From Pseudomonas sp. MTM4 (GTDB lineage: Bacteria; Pseudomonadota; Gammaproteobacteria; Pseudomonadales; Pseudomonadaceae), in contig NZ_CP048411.1 of assembly GCF_019355055.1 (NCBI RefSeq), forward strand, positions 3,623,501-3,687,500: a DNA stretch of 64,000 nucleotides. Direction: 5' to 3'. How positions within the stretch are numbered: position 1 is the stretch's first letter; every line of letters begins with the position of its first letter. The notes beneath the pieces were generated by a model that was not told where the DNA came from, did not search any database, and saw only the letters and a list, made by a program, of their open reading frames with translations. This document shows, piece by piece, positions 40,241 to 50,327 of this stretch. The position numbers and the translations under genes were made by a program.

Positions 40241-41752
40241 TTAGCGGCCTCTTCGCCTCAACGACGCGTAGCCCAATAGCAGTAGGCAAACGATGATCAG
40301 CGGCCAGGAGCGCCATTGCAGGTATGGCGTCAGTCCCTGCATGGGCGTGACTTCGCCGTAGAGTACGGCTTCTTCGAATGCCGGGATCTGCTCGACGATA
40401 CGGCCCTGCGGGTCGATCAGTACCGTGACGCCATTGTTGGTGGCGCGAATCATCCAACGTCCGGCTTCCAGCGCGCGCATCTGCGCCATCTGCAAATGCT
40501 GCAATGGACCGATGGAATGACCGAACCAGGCGTCGTTGCTGACGGTGAGCAGGATGTCGCTCTGTGCCGCGAGGCTGGCGGCGAACTCAGGGTAGACGAC
40601 CTCATAGCAGATGAAAGGCGCGATCTGATAACCCTTCGCCTGCAGCAATGCCTGCCCTGGCGAGCCACGGGCAAAATCGGACATCGGCAAGTCGAAGAAG
40701 GCGATCAGGCCACGCAACAGATCCTGAAGGGGCACGTATTCGCCAAAGGGCACCAGTTTCTGTTTCAGATAGGTGCCTTGCGCATCGCCAGCGGTGGTCA
40801 GGCCGTTGTAGTAGCGTAGTTCGCCGTCGGTGTTGGGCTGGCGCACCGGCACCCCGGTGATCAGCGCCGACTGCCGTTGTTGGGCGAATCGATTCATCAT
40901 CGTCAGGTAGCCATCGGCGTGCTCCTTAAGGATGGGTACCGCGGTTTCGGGCCAGACGATGAGGTCGGTAGAGCGGCTGTGGAAGGTCATGTCGCGGTAG
41001 AGCAGCAGCTGCATCTCGAGTTTCTTCGGATCCCATTTGATGCTCTGCGCGACGTTGCCCTGCATTGCAGCAACCGTGAGCGGCTCGCCCTTGGTCTGCG
41101 TCCAGGCGTGTTGTCCGATGCCCATCGCGCCGCCCCAGAGCGCCACCAGGATCGCCAGCGAGCCGATCAGCGCACTTTTACGGGCAAACAGTCGAGGCAG
41201 TTCGATCAGCAATGTCGCCGTCAGCACGATGGCGAAGCTGAGCAGCCAGACCCCACCAAGCGGTGCAAGCGCCGCCAAGGGGCCGTCGAGTTGGCTGTAG
41301 CCGGCATAGAGCCACGGAAATCCGGTCAGCACCCAACCACGCAACGCGTCTAGCGCCAGCCACAACGCGGCGAACGTCAGGGCGCTGAGTAGCGGCGCGT
41401 GTTGTGGCCGCAGCCAGCGCGACCAGAGCCAGCCGAGCAGGGCGAAGAACAATGCCAGGCCGGCGACGAAGCCCAGCGTCAGCGCGCCCGCCAGCACAGG
41501 CGGCGCCGCACCGAAGTCATGAATACTGACGTAAACCCAGCTCACGCCTGAGGCGAACAGGCCGAAGCCGTAGCACCAGCCGCGGCCAGCCGCCTGCTTT
41601 GGTGTCAGCTCGCGCAGGCCCAGGTAGATCAATCCGATCGACAGCAGAGCCAGCGGCCAGATATCGAAGGGAGCGAGCGACAAGGTTGTCAGGGCGCCGG
41701 CGGCTAGCGCCAGCAGGTTACCCGGCCAGCCGGAGCGGGTTATCCAGTGCAT
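40241..41752 (-). CDS. lnt: Apolipoprotein N-acyltransferase Lnt
   Basis: Adds the third acyl chain to lipoproteins in the inner membrane. The 503-residue protein has about six to seven N-terminal membrane segments (to about residue 210) and a periplasmic nitrilase-fold domain with the catalytic triad in VWPETAVPIL (Glu), KLVPFGEYVPL (Lys) and PFICYEVVYPEF (Cys). A final membrane helix lies at the C-terminus. Follows corC on the same strand with 148 bases between them. Confidence 0.95.
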   Translation of the reverse strand: MHWITRSGWPGNLLALAAGALTTLSLAPFDIWPLALLSIGLIYLGLRELTPKQAAGRGWCYGFGLFASGVSWVYVSIHDFGAAPPVLAGALTLGFVAGLALFFALLGWLWSRWLRPQHAPLLSALTFAALWLALDALRGWVLTGFPWLYAGYSQLDGPLAALAPLGGVWLLSFAIVLTATLLIELPRLFARKSALIGSLAILVALWGGAMGIGQHAWTQTKGEPLTVAAMQGNVAQSIKWDPKKLEMQLLLYRDMTFHSRSTDLIVWPETAVPILKEHADGYLTMMNRFAQQRQSALITGVPVRQPNTDGELRYYNGLTTAGDAQGTYLKQKLVPFGEYVPLQDLLRGLIAFFDLPMSDFARGSPGQALLQAKGYQIAPFICYEVVYPEFAASLAAQSDILLTVSNDAWFGHSIGPLQHLQMAQMRALEAGRWMIRATNNGVTVLIDPQGRIVEQIPAFEEAVLYGEVTPMQGLTPYLQWRSWPLIIVCLLLLGYASLRRRGR

Positions 41753-41835
41753 CGGAATCCTTTAAAGACGATAAATCTGAAAGATGACAGAAGTGCTGGA
41801 GGCGGGACGATAGAAGCAGCTTGAGGTCGAAAGCT

Positions 41836-41903
41836 TGAAGCTGGAAGGAAAAGCTTGACGGCACTGATACAACAATCCCGGCACTGATTCGCTTCCAGCT
41901 TCA
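41836..41903. repeat. Intergenic repeat, copy B (upstream of lnt, at the corC stop)
   Basis: TGAAGCTGGAAG (41836-41847) and CTTCCAGCTTCA (41892-41903) form a perfect 12-bp inverted repeat with a 44-base spacer. The spacer contains AAAAGCTTGACGG and the core ACTGATTCGCTT (41883-41894). The right arm includes the corC stop codon (41901-41903). Confidence 0.6.
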
Positions 41904-42740
41904 GCCGCTGATCCGGCTGACTCTCAGCATATGCACCCGGCGGCTGTCAGCGTTCAGTACCCGGAAGCGGAAACCGTCGATCTCGGTGACTTCGTTACGC
42001 TTGGGGAGATGACCGAAGGTGCTCATGACCAGTCCTGCAACGGTGTCGAATTCTTCGTCGGGAAATTCGCTTTCGAAGAACTCATTGAAACTGTCGATCG
42101 GCGTCAGCGCCTTGACCAAGAAGTCGCCGCTGGGCAATGGGCGGATGTAACTGTCTTCTTCGATGTCATGCTCATCTTCGATGTCACCGACGATCTGCTC
42201 CAGCACGTCTTCGATGGTCACCAGGCCGGCGACTCCGCCGTATTCGTCGATGACGATGGCCATATGGCTGTGGTTGGCGCGGAATTCGCGCAGCAGCACG
42301 TTGAGGCGCTTGGACTCCGGCACGAAGGTGGCGGGGCGCAGCAGGTCCTTGATGTCGAAATTCTGGTGGTCGTCCTGCAGGATCAGAGGAAGCAGATCCT
42401 TGGCCAGCAGTACGCCGATCACTTCGTCGAGGCTGTCGCCGACGACCGGATAGCGCGAGTGCGCGGCGGAAATGATCGCCGGCAGGAACTCCTTAGGCGT
42501 CTGGTCGGCCCGGATGCTCATCACTTGCGAGCGCGGCACCATGATGTCGCGCACCTGCAGGTCAGCGACCTGAATGGCGCCCTCGACAATGGCCAGCGCT
42601 TCGTTGTCTAGCAGTTTGTTCTGATGGGCACCGCGCAGGACCTCCAGCAGCTCCTCGCGGTTTTTCGGCTCTTGGGCAAAAGCCTGGGTGATTTTCCCAA
42701 ACCAGGACTTCTGCCCGTTGCTCGATTGGTCTTCGCTCAT
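41901..42740 (-). CDS. corC: CorC/HlyC-family CBS-domain protein (YbeX)
   Basis: A 279-residue cytoplasmic protein with two CBS domains (about 65-190; IMVPRSQVMSIRAD and MAIVIDEYGGVAGLVTIEDVLE) and a C-terminal CorC/HlyC domain (about 200-279; DTVAGLVMSTFGHLPKRNE). E. coli YbeX/CorC has been linked to magnesium/cobalt efflux and to ribosome metabolism. It lies in the conserved order phoH-ybeY-corC-lnt. The stop codon lies inside the right arm of an intergenic repeat. Confidence 0.93.
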   Translation of the reverse strand: MSEDQSSNGQKSWFGKITQAFAQEPKNREELLEVLRGAHQNKLLDNEALAIVEGAIQVADLQVRDIMVPRSQVMSIRADQTPKEFLPAIISAAHSRYPVVGDSLDEVIGVLLAKDLLPLILQDDHQNFDIKDLLRPATFVPESKRLNVLLREFRANHSHMAIVIDEYGGVAGLVTIEDVLEQIVGDIEDEHDIEEDSYIRPLPSGDFLVKALTPIDSFNEFFESEFPDEEFDTVAGLVMSTFGHLPKRNEVTEIDGFRFRVLNADSRRVHMLRVSRISG

Positions 42741-42778
42741 GTCTTTGACTCGATGGTCCTTGCAGTTGCCCGTACGGG

Positions 42779-43246
42779 CTATTCGGTGGCGTAGGGGTCG
42801 GCATGACCCAGTTCCGCCAGTAGGTGGCGCTCGATGCTTTCCATTTCTTCGGCTTCGTCGTCGTCGATGTGATCGTAGCCGAGCAGGTGCAGGCAGCCGT
42901 GAATGACGAGATGCGCCCAGTGCGCCTGCGGCGTCTTGCCCTGTTCGGCCGCTTCGCGCTCGACTACCGGTACGCAGATCACCAGATCGCCCAGAAGCGG
43001 GATATCCAATAGCGGAACGCCGCCCGGCCCGTCCGGCACATCAGCGGGAAAGGAAAGCACGTTGGTGGCGTAGTCCTTCTGCCGCCAGGTGCGATTCAGC
43101 TCGCGGCCCTCGGGTTCGTCGACCAGGCGAATGGTCAGCTCCGAATCCCCGCTGCGCTGGCGCAGCGCCAGCTCACACCAGCGGCGCAGGTCCGCTTCAT
43201 CAGGCATCGCGCCGTTGCTGGCGCATTGCACGTCGAGTTCAATCAC
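42779..43246 (-). CDS. ybeY: Endoribonuclease / rRNA maturation factor YbeY
   Basis: Metallo-endoribonuclease involved in 16S rRNA 3' end processing and ribosome quality control. The 155-residue protein has the zinc motif [15 protein letters not shown] and the family stretch [17 protein letters not shown]. It starts at a GTG (43246) that overlaps the phoH stop codon, giving the usual IELDVQ-type N-terminus; no ATG would keep that segment. Between phoH and corC. Confidence 0.95.
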   Translation of the reverse strand: MIELDVQCASNGAMPDEADLRRWCELALRQRSGDSELTIRLVDEPEGRELNRTWRQKDYATNVLSFPADVPDGPGGVPLLDIPLLGDLVICVPVVEREAAEQGKTPQAHWAHLVIHGCLHLLGYDHIDDDEAEEMESIERHLLAELGHADPYATE

Positions 43247-44246
43247 TTTCGCGGTCCTGGGCGTTGCGCTTGCCCGGCTGGGGCTGCTTGTCCTCGAAGG
43301 CCTCGTACGCCTCGACGATGCGCTGCACCAGTGGGTGACGCACCACATCCTTGGGCTTGAAGTGAGTGAAGCTGATGCCGTTGACGTCCTTGAGCACCTC
43401 GATCACGTGGGCCAGCCCGCTCTTGGTGCCGCGCGGCAGGTCGACCTGGGTGATGTCGCCAGTGATCACGGCGGTCGAGCCGAAGCCGATACGCGTCAGG
43501 AACATCTTCATCTGTTCCAGCGTGGTGTTCTGGCTTTCGTCGAGAATGATGAAGCTGTTGTTCAACGTCCGGCCGCGCATGTACGCCAGCGGTGCAATCT
43601 CGATCACCTGTTTTTCGATCAATCGCGCCACGTGCTCGAAGCCGAGCATTTCGTAGAGCGCGTCGTACAGCGGACGCAGATAGGGGTCGATCTTCTGTGC
43701 CAGGTCACCCGGCAGGAAGCCCAGCTTTTCACCGGCCTCGACCGCCGGACGCACCAGAAGAATGCGGCGAATCTGCTCGCGTTCGAGGGCATCGACGGCA
43801 CAGGCGACGGCCAGATAGGTCTTGCCTGTACCGGCCGGGCCGATGCCGAAGTTGATGTCGTTGTCGAGGATGGATTGCACGTAGCGCTGCTGGTTGGCAC
43901 CGCGCGGGCGAATGTTGCCCTTGCGCGTGCGCAGCGAGATGTTCGGCGTGGTGGAAGGATTGGCAAACTCCTCCATGCCCGATTCCTGCAGGAACAGATG
44001 AACCATGTCTGGCGAGAGCTCGGTGCTCTTGGTCTCGCGATACAGGCGGCGCAGAAGGTTTTCGGCGGATTTCGCCACATCGGCTGGTCCAATCAGTTCG
44101 AACTGATTGCCACGGTTGCGGATCTCCAGCTCGAGGCGTTGCTCGATCAGACGCAGATGCTCGTCGAACTGACCGCATAAATTGGCGAAGCGGTTGGCTT
44201 CAAAGGGCTCGAGGGTAAAACGATGAGGCTCTGTAGGGGCGTTCAA
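43239..44246 (-). CDS. phoH: PhoH-family ATPase (YbeZ)
   Basis: A 335-residue cytoplasmic P-loop NTPase, partner of YbeY in many bacteria and thought to act in RNA/ribosome metabolism. The Walker A motif is [12 protein letters not shown] and Walker B is in [12 protein letters not shown]. The start is taken as a TTG at 44246 giving (M)[19 protein letters not shown], which agrees with the Pseudomonas family N-terminus; longer frames upstream are unlikely. Its ribosome-binding site is poor. Overlaps ybeY by 8 bases. Confidence 0.93.
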   Translation of the reverse strand: MNAPTEPHRFTLEPFEANRFANLCGQFDEHLRLIEQRLELEIRNRGNQFELIGPADVAKSAENLLRRLYRETKSTELSPDMVHLFLQESGMEEFANPSTTPNISLRTRKGNIRPRGANQQRYVQSILDNDINFGIGPAGTGKTYLAVACAVDALEREQIRRILLVRPAVEAGEKLGFLPGDLAQKIDPYLRPLYDALYEMLGFEHVARLIEKQVIEIAPLAYMRGRTLNNSFIILDESQNTTLEQMKMFLTRIGFGSTAVITGDITQVDLPRGTKSGLAHVIEVLKDVNGISFTHFKPKDVVRHPLVQRIVEAYEAFEDKQPQPGKRNAQDRESD

Positions 44247-44449
44247 GGGCTTTTGATTGACCTGCTTTGATAAGGGGTTGGGTGAGAATAGCGCCGCGCA
44301 GCGAAAAAAGCAGCGGCGGAAAGCAGCTGTAAAAAGTCGAAAGATGATAAAAAACGCTGGAAGCTGAGGGCTCGACGAAAAAATCGCGGTGGCCCAGGGC
44401 GGTGAAATCCGCCGAACGGAGCTGGCTTCGCGCATGCCTGGCGGGTTTA

Positions 44450-44479
44450 TCGGCCCTCCGGTTTTTTCCGTAGGGCCGA
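44450..44479 (-). terminator. Hairpin after miaB
   Basis: TCGGCCCTCCGG (44450-44461) and CCGTAGGGCCGA (44468-44479) pair at 11 of 12 positions around a loop of six T (plus strand). It follows the miaB stop codon by 28 bases and precedes phoH, so it is probably a terminator or attenuator separating them. A second small hairpin, GGCGGTGAAATCCGCC, lies near 44398-44413. Confidence 0.5.
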
Positions 44480-44507
44480 AACGCAATAGCGCCGACTCGG
44501 TCCGGAT

Positions 44508-45836
44508 TCAGCCGATCAAACTACCGCGCAGCGAATGCGGCAGGGCATCGTCGATGTAAACCTCGACGAACTGACCGATCAGGCGGGGATTGTCGCAGCG
44601 GAAGTTGACAATGCGGTTGTGCTCGGTGCGGCCCTGGAGCATGCCGGGGTCTTTCTTGGAATAGTCCGTGACCAGGATGCGCTGGGTGGTACCAGCCATC
44701 CGTCGGCTGTTTTCGAAGCCCTGCTGGTTGATCCGCTGTTGCAGGATCGCCAGGCGCTGCTTCTTCACGTCTTCCGGGGTCTCGTCGACCAGATCCGCCG
44801 CCGGTGTACCGGGGCGCGAGCTGTAGACGAAGGAGTAGGAGAAATCGAAGCCGACATCCTCGATCAGCTTCATGGTCTGCTCGAAATCCTTATCGGTTTC
44901 GCCCGGGAAGCCAACGATGAAGTCAGAGCTGATCAGGATGTCCGGAACGGCGGCCTTGAGCTTGCGGATGCGCGATTTGTATTCGAGCGCGGTGTGGTTG
45001 CGTTTCATGCCGGCGAGCACGCGGTCCGAGCCGGACTGCACGGGCAGGTGCAGGTACTTGACCAGCTCCGGCACCTCCGCATGGGCCTGGATCAGGGCAT
45101 CGGAAAACTCAAGCGGATGGCTGGTGGTGTAGCGAATACGGTCGATGCCGTCGATAGCCGCCACTACACGTATCAGCTCGGCCAGATCGGCTGTTTGCCC
45201 GTCATGGGTTGCGCCACGGTATCCGTTGACGTTCTGGCCGAGCAGTGTCACTTCGCGGACGCCGTTCTCGGCCAGGTGAATCACCTCGGCGATCACGTCG
45301 TCGAAGGGGCGGCTGACCTCTTCGCCGCGGGTGTAGGGCACCACGCAGAAGGTGCAATATTTACTGCAGCCTTCCATGACCGAGACGAAGGCGGTCGGGC
45401 CGTCAACGCGCGGCTCGGGCAGGCGATCGAATTTCTCGATTTCGGGGAAGGAAATATCGACCTGCGGCTGTTTCGTCGTGCGCGCCGCGTCGATCATCTC
45501 CGGCAGGCGATGCAGGGTTTGCGGGCCGAAAACGACATCCACGTAGGGCGCACGGTCGCGAATCGCCGCGCCTTCCTGGCTCGCCACGCAGCCGCCGACG
45601 CCGATGACCAGTTGCGGGTTTTCCAGTTTCAACTCACGCCAGCGACCCAGCTGAGAAAACACCTTCTCCTGCGCCTTTTCGCGAATCGAGCAGGTGTTGA
45701 GCAGAATCACGTCGGCATCCGCCGGATTCGCAGTGATTTCGAGGGGTTGCTGCTCACCCAGCAGGTCTACCATGCGCGAGCTGTCGTACTCGTTCATTTG
45801 GCAGCCGTGGGTTTCGATATAGAGCTTGCGGGTCAT
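44508..45836 (-). CDS. miaB: tRNA-2-methylthio-N6-dimethylallyladenosine synthase MiaB
   Basis: Radical-SAM methylthiotransferase that modifies A37 of tRNAs. The 442-residue protein has the N-terminal cluster cysteines ([28 protein letters not shown]), the radical-SAM motif [15 protein letters not shown] and a C-terminal TRAM domain (about 380-442). Standard neighbour of phoH-ybeY-corC-lnt. Confidence 0.97.
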   Translation of the reverse strand: MTRKLYIETHGCQMNEYDSSRMVDLLGEQQPLEITANPADADVILLNTCSIREKAQEKVFSQLGRWRELKLENPQLVIGVGGCVASQEGAAIRDRAPYVDVVFGPQTLHRLPEMIDAARTTKQPQVDISFPEIEKFDRLPEPRVDGPTAFVSVMEGCSKYCTFCVVPYTRGEEVSRPFDDVIAEVIHLAENGVREVTLLGQNVNGYRGATHDGQTADLAELIRVVAAIDGIDRIRYTTSHPLEFSDALIQAHAEVPELVKYLHLPVQSGSDRVLAGMKRNHTALEYKSRIRKLKAAVPDILISSDFIVGFPGETDKDFEQTMKLIEDVGFDFSYSFVYSSRPGTPAADLVDETPEDVKKQRLAILQQRINQQGFENSRRMAGTTQRILVTDYSKKDPGMLQGRTEHNRIVNFRCDNPRLIGQFVEVYIDDALPHSLRGSLIG

Positions 45837-45949
45837 GTTACGGGCCGGCGTTGTGCAAAAAATGACCGGCGATTATAGGCGCAGGACGGGGGCGAGAAAA
45901 GCGCAAGGAAGAACAAGGAGAGCTTCAAGCCACAGGCTTCAGGTAAAAG

Positions 45950-46007
45950 CGGAAAAAGCTTGACCGTGTTTAGGCGCTGGCCCGAATACTGATTCGCTTG
46001 CAGCTTG
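45950..46007. repeat. Intergenic repeat, copy C (between miaB and the Sel1 gene)
   Basis: GGAAAAAGCTTGACC (about 45951) and the core ACTGATTCGCTT (45988-45999) followed by GCAGCTTGC match copies at 41849-41903 and 14234-14261, with nearly the same spacing as copy B (31-32 bases). The repeat abuts the stop codon of the gene at 46008. The left arm is less clear than in the other copies. Confidence 0.55.
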
Positions 46008-46532
46008 CTATTCGCCCGCCGTTTGCAAATCCATCAAATAGTCGCGAAAGATCTGTCCCAAGACTTGGGTGGCGATTTCCAATTCGTCGCGGCGCATCTG
46101 GGCGGAGACGCGATCAGCGGTGTCCAGCGCGTCTTCCGCGCCGTTGACCGCCGACATCTTCAGCACCACATAGGCCTGTACGTTGTTGGCCGGCACACCT
46201 TCGCCGCGAAAGAACATTACCCCGAGCCGGTGCTGAGCCAAGGCGTGCCCCTGCAGCGATGCCTGCTCGAACCAGTGCAGTGCCTTAGCCAGGTCGCGCG
46301 GCGCGCGGCGGCCATCGTAGTGGTACTCGCCGAGCTCGTATGCCGCTTGCAGATCGCCTTCGCCAGCGGCCCGCTCGCACGCGCGCAGGGCTTCGTGCAT
46401 TTCTTCCGGCACGGTATTGAGGGCGCAGCGTGAGGTTGCGGGAATCAGCAGCGAATTGCCGCCCGCCATGGCCAGCATGGGCGAGAGAAGCAGCAGGCAG
46501 CCAAGGGCGAGGCTGCGACCGGTGCGAGTCAT
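46008..46532 (-). CDS. Secreted Sel1-repeat protein
   Basis: A 174-residue protein with a signal peptide (ALGCLLLLSPMLAMAGG) and two to three Sel1-like helical repeats (AAYELGEYHYDGRRAPRDLAKAL, HRLGVMFFRGEGVPANNVQAY as pairs of short helices, read in parts). Such proteins are usually periplasmic adaptors; no partner can be named. It is at the end of the minus-strand run after hemL and a small membrane protein, 122 bases further on. Confidence 0.8.
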   Translation of the reverse strand: MTRTGRSLALGCLLLLSPMLAMAGGNSLLIPATSRCALNTVPEEMHEALRACERAAGEGDLQAAYELGEYHYDGRRAPRDLAKALHWFEQASLQGHALAQHRLGVMFFRGEGVPANNVQAYVVLKMSAVNGAEDALDTADRVSAQMRRDELEIATQVLGQIFRDYLMDLQTAGE

Positions 46533-46654
46533 GGATCAAAGCGCCTCGGAGATCAGGGCGGTGATTGAAGGTCCGGCTCAAAACGAGCCGACGGTCACAT
46601 TATGGATAAGCCGTTGCCGGCTTACAAAGGCTTTGATCGCGCCTGCCGAGCTTT

Positions 46655-47284
46655 TTACGCGGGCGCGCTGCCCACCTTGAGAGGATTGCCGGTGAGATTG
46701 AGCAGCAGCCAGGCTGTGACCGGGCAGGCCAGCGCAAGCCAGAGTTGCTGATAAGCACCGAGCGGGTTGGGTCCGATCGACAGCCCGGTCCAGGGCAGCG
46801 CGATCAGTATCAGGGCGCCGCCGACCACGCCAGCGCTGGCCTGCAGGCGCGCGGGCCATTGCAACAGGCCTGCGTAAAGCACCAGCAGCGCGCTGATCAG
46901 ACCCAGTGCGAGCTCATAAGGCGCGCTCCAACCGAGCTGCCTGGCGAGTTCGAAAAAGGCGCACAGCCCCAATACGATTCGGCCCCAGTTCGGGCGGCTC
47001 CAACGCCATCTGCGGCTCAGGGTCAACGCCGCCATGCCGACCAGCGGTAGCCCGAGCAGTATCGTCGCCTGCAATAACCAGCGTTCTGCCTCGAGGGTGT
47101 CGTGGCCAAGCGCCAATCTCGCCACGGCACAGGCACCCGTTCCGGCGGCCATGCTGAAGGCGAGCAGGGCGCAGAACAGCGCCGGCTGCTCCGGCTCGTC
47201 ATAACCGCGGCGGGCCGTGCCGATCCAGACTGCGCTGACCAGTGCGGCCAGCGTCAAAAGGGTGGCTTGCAACAGCGCGGGCAT
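46655..47284 (-). CDS. Six-helix membrane protein of unknown function
   Basis: A 209-residue, very hydrophobic protein with about six to seven membrane segments (for example LQATLLTLAALVSAVWIG, LLALFCALLAFSMAAGTGA-like sequence and LALACPVTAWLLLNLTG). No catalytic motif is seen. It follows hemL by only 5 bases on the same strand, so it is translated from the same message. The same kind of gene is present next to hemL in other pseudomonads. Function unknown. Confidence 0.75.
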   Translation of the reverse strand: MPALLQATLLTLAALVSAVWIGTARRGYDEPEQPALFCALLAFSMAAGTGACAVARLALGHDTLEAERWLLQATILLGLPLVGMAALTLSRRWRWSRPNWGRIVLGLCAFFELARQLGWSAPYELALGLISALLVLYAGLLQWPARLQASAGVVGGALILIALPWTGLSIGPNPLGAYQQLWLALACPVTAWLLLNLTGNPLKVGSAPA

Positions 47285-47289
47285 CGGGC

Positions 47290-48573
47290 TTACTTCAATC
47301 GGGCGAAGGCGCGCTCGGCGGCATCGAGGGTTATCTGCAACTCCTTATCGCCATGGGCGATGGAGGTGAAACCGGCTTCGAACGCGCTGGGCGCCAGGTA
47401 CACGCCGCCATCGAGCATGGCGTGGAAGAATTGCTTGAAGCGCTCGGCGTCGCTCGCCATCACGTCTTCGAAGGTGACGATGTCGTCCGCGTCGCTAAAA
47501 TACAGACCGAACATGCCGCCCACCTGAGTGGTGACGAACGGGATGCCGGCGGCCACCGCGCGCTCTTTCAGGCCCTGCAGCATGCGTGTGGTGTAGTCGG
47601 TGAGCTCGGCATGAAAGCCCGGGCGTTTGATCAAATTCAGCGTGGTCAGGCCGGCAGCCATAGCCAGCGGATTACCTGAGAGCGTGCCGGCCTGGTAGAC
47701 CGGGCCCAGTGGTGCGATACGTTCCATGATGGCGCGCTTGCCGCCAAAGCAGCCGACCGGCATACCGCCGCCGATGATCTTGCCGAAGGTGGTCAGATCC
47801 GGGGTGACGCCATAGTGAGCCTGCGCGCCGCCGAGCGCGACGCGAAAGCCGGTCATCACTTCGTCGAAGATCAGCACCACGCCGTGCTTGTCGCATTGCT
47901 CGCGCAGCCCTTGCAGGTAACCGGGCGCCGGCGGTACGCAGTTCATGTTGCCGGCAACCGGCTCGACGATGATGCAGGCGACCTCGCTGCCGACCTCTGC
48001 GAGCATTTGCTCGACTGCGGCCAGGTCATTGAACGGCAGCGTCAGGGTGTGCTTGGCGAATGCCGCCGGCACGCCTGCGGAGCTGGGTACGCCCTGGGTC
48101 AGCGCGCCCGAACCGGCCTTGACCAGCAGGCTATCGGAATGACCGTGGTAGCAGCCCTCGAATTTGATGATGCTGTCGCGGCCGGTATGGCCGCGAGCCA
48201 GGCGGATGGCGCTCATCGTCGCCTCGGTGCCGGAACTGACCATGCGCACCATCTCCATCGACGGCACCAGGCTGCAAACCAGTTCGGCCATCTCGGTTTC
48301 CATGGCGGTCGGCGCGCCATACGACAGGCCGTGCGCCAGCTGACGGCGTACCGCGTCGAGGACTTCCGGATGGCTGTGGCCGAGAATCATCGGGCCCCAG
48401 GAGCCGACGTAATCGACATAGCGCTTGTCATCCTCGTCCGTGACGTATGCACCTTCGGCGTGCTTGAGAAACAGCGGCGTGCCGCCGACGCTGCGGAAGG
48501 CGCGCACCGGAGAGTTGACACCGCCTGGGATGTGATTCTGGGCGCTGGCGAAGAGGGTTTCGGAACGGGACAT
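47290..48573 (-). CDS. hemL: Glutamate-1-semialdehyde 2,1-aminomutase HemL
   Basis: PLP enzyme of the C5 pathway to 5-aminolevulinate, for haem and tetrapyrroles. The 427-residue protein shows the aminotransferase aspartate in [13 protein letters not shown] and the PLP lysine in [13 protein letters not shown]; the start [20 protein letters not shown] is standard. Longer upstream reading is rejected. Downstream of thiE by 69 bases on the same strand. Confidence 0.96.
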   Translation of the reverse strand: MSRSETLFASAQNHIPGGVNSPVRAFRSVGGTPLFLKHAEGAYVTDEDDKRYVDYVGSWGPMILGHSHPEVLDAVRRQLAHGLSYGAPTAMETEMAELVCSLVPSMEMVRMVSSGTEATMSAIRLARGHTGRDSIIKFEGCYHGHSDSLLVKAGSGALTQGVPSSAGVPAAFAKHTLTLPFNDLAAVEQMLAEVGSEVACIIVEPVAGNMNCVPPAPGYLQGLREQCDKHGVVLIFDEVMTGFRVALGGAQAHYGVTPDLTTFGKIIGGGMPVGCFGGKRAIMERIAPLGPVYQAGTLSGNPLAMAAGLTTLNLIKRPGFHAELTDYTTRMLQGLKERAVAAGIPFVTTQVGGMFGLYFSDADDIVTFEDVMASDAERFKQFFHAMLDGGVYLAPSAFEAGFTSIAHGDKELQITLDAAERAFARLK

Positions 48574-48642
48574 GCGTGGCCTCTCGGAAATAGAGAAAAA
48601 TACAGAGTGGACTGGCGCGGCGGCCGCTGCCAATGACACCGA

Positions 48643-49281
48643 TCAGTTACCGGCGAACAGCTCGCTGAATGCCCGCGCGCGGCGTTCGACCTCACTGGCC
48701 GAATCCGTTGCAAACAGCGCATGCACCACGGCAACCAGGCTGGCGCCGCGAGCGATCAGGTCAGGTGCGTTCTCCAGTGTCACGCCGCCGATCACGGTGA
48801 TCGGTTGGCTGAAGCGCTGGCGTGCCTGTTCGAGCATTTCCGGGGTGGCGGCCGGGGCGCCGGGTTTAGTGTTGGAGTCGAAGAATCTGCCGAAGGCGAC
48901 ATAGCTCGCACCTTCGTCGATTGCCTGTTCGGCTAGTTCCAGCCGCGCATGGCAGGTTGCGCCGATGATCGCATGGCGGCCCAACAGGGCGCGGGCAGCG
49001 GACAGCGAGCCGTCTCCCTGGCCCAGATGCAGGCCGACGTCGAGGCGCGCGGCCAGCTCGGCATCGTCGTTGATGATCAGTTGCGCGCCATGGCGATGGC
49101 AGAGTTCGCGCAATGCTTCGGCTTCGCGTAGGCGCCGGGCCGCGTCATCGGATTTGTCGCGGTATTGCAGCAGACGCGCGCCACCCTTCAACGCCGCTTC
49201 GGCGTACGGCAACAGGCGCCCATCGGCCAGCAGCTTGCTGTCGGTGATGGCGTAGAGGCCGCGCAACTTGGTGCCTTTCAT
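48643..49281 (-). CDS. thiE: Thiamine-phosphate synthase ThiE
   Basis: Joins HMP-pyrophosphate and thiazole phosphate to give thiamine phosphate. The 212-residue TIM-barrel protein shows [46 protein letters not shown] (read in parts), GATCHARLE and [14 protein letters not shown] at 49281 is 14 bases after the thiD stop. No TPP riboswitch-like element was recognised upstream of the pair. Confidence 0.95.
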   Translation of the reverse strand: MKGTKLRGLYAITDSKLLADGRLLPYAEAALKGGARLLQYRDKSDDAARRLREAEALRELCHRHGAQLIINDDAELAARLDVGLHLGQGDGSLSAARALLGRHAIIGATCHARLELAEQAIDEGASYVAFGRFFDSNTKPGAPAATPEMLEQARQRFSQPITVIGGVTLENAPDLIARGASLVAVVHALFATDSASEVERRARAFSELFAGN

Positions 49282-49294
49282 GGCAATTCTCCAA

Positions 49295-50089
49295 TCAGGC
49301 CAGATCCAACGGCAGGCGACGGGGAATGTATTGCCCGCGCCCCGGCGCTTCGGCATCGCGCAAGGTGCGCCATGTGTAATCCAGGGCGGACTTCACGGCG
49401 CTGACGATGTTTTCGCCAAGAGCCAGACGGCCCGCGAGCGCGCTGGCCAGGGTGCAGCCGGAGCCGTGATAGCCGCCCGGCAGGCGCTGACAGCTGAAGT
49501 CGTGACGTTCGCCGTCGCGTGAATACAGGCGGTTATGCACTTCGGTCTCATCGCCATGTCCGCCGGTGATCAGCAGATAGCGAATGTAGGGCAGCAATTT
49601 CTCCGCGCATTCATCGGCGCTGCCTTCGGGCAGTCCGGCGAGAATTCGCGCTTCCGGCAGGTTCGGGGTCGCGATGGTCGATACGGGGAAAAGGCGCTCG
49701 CGCATGGCATAGCCAACTTCGTCCTTGCCCAGCGCGCCGCCGCCGCCGGCACGCAGCACCGGGTCGCAAACCAATGGCACTCCGGGCAGTTTCTGCATGA
49801 TTTCAATGACGGTCTCGACCATCTCCACCGAGCCGAGCATGCCCAGTTTGACCGCGGCAACAGGCAGGTCGGCGATGACGGCGTGGGCCTGAGCCAACAC
49901 CCAGTCGCGATCCAATACACGGAAATCAGACACGTCGACGGTGTCCTGCACGGTCAGCGCAGTGACGGCCGGGGCTGCGTGGCAACCCTGAGCGATCAGC
50001 GCCTCGATGTCCGCCTGCAACCCGGCGCCCCCGCTCGGGTCGTGGCCGGAAAGGCAGAGAACGACAGGACGGGAGCAAGGGCCGGACAT
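49295..50089 (-). CDS. thiD: Hydroxymethylpyrimidine (phosphate) kinase ThiD
   Basis: Phosphorylates HMP and HMP-phosphate for thiamine synthesis; ribokinase fold. The 264-residue protein shows [19 protein letters not shown] at the N-terminus and [16 protein letters not shown] with the GSGC anion-hole/catalytic region at the C-terminus. It is the first gene of thiD-thiE-hemL on the minus strand and is divergent from the LadS-like kinase. Confidence 0.95.
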   Translation of the reverse strand: MSGPCSRPVVLCLSGHDPSGGAGLQADIEALIAQGCHAAPAVTALTVQDTVDVSDFRVLDRDWVLAQAHAVIADLPVAAVKLGMLGSVEMVETVIEIMQKLPGVPLVCDPVLRAGGGGALGKDEVGYAMRERLFPVSTIATPNLPEARILAGLPEGSADECAEKLLPYIRYLLITGGHGDETEVHNRLYSRDGERHDFSCQRLPGGYHGSGCTLASALAGRLALGENIVSAVKSALDYTWRTLRDAEAPGRGQYIPRRLPLDLA

Positions 50090-50327
50090 CGATGGGTTCC
50101 CCGAATACAGAGTGTGATGGCGCTAGGCAGCCAGATTTAAGGCGTGCGAGCTTATCACCAATCGACCCGTGCGGCTTGCCTGGGCGACCGTGGCGCGTGC
50201 AGTGTGACGCCAGCAGAACGCGGCGTGCCGGTCTGCTGGATCATGCTAAAGTGCCATCCATTTCGAGTGGCGCATGTTTTAGGGGAGCCGGGTTCTCCTG
50301 GCGCGGCTCGGCGGGGCGTTCGCAGTT

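Noticed and set aside
50090..50327. Possible TPP riboswitch upstream of thiD-thiE
   Set aside because: No conserved THI-box sequence (CTGAGA...ACCTGATC-type) could be found in the leader.
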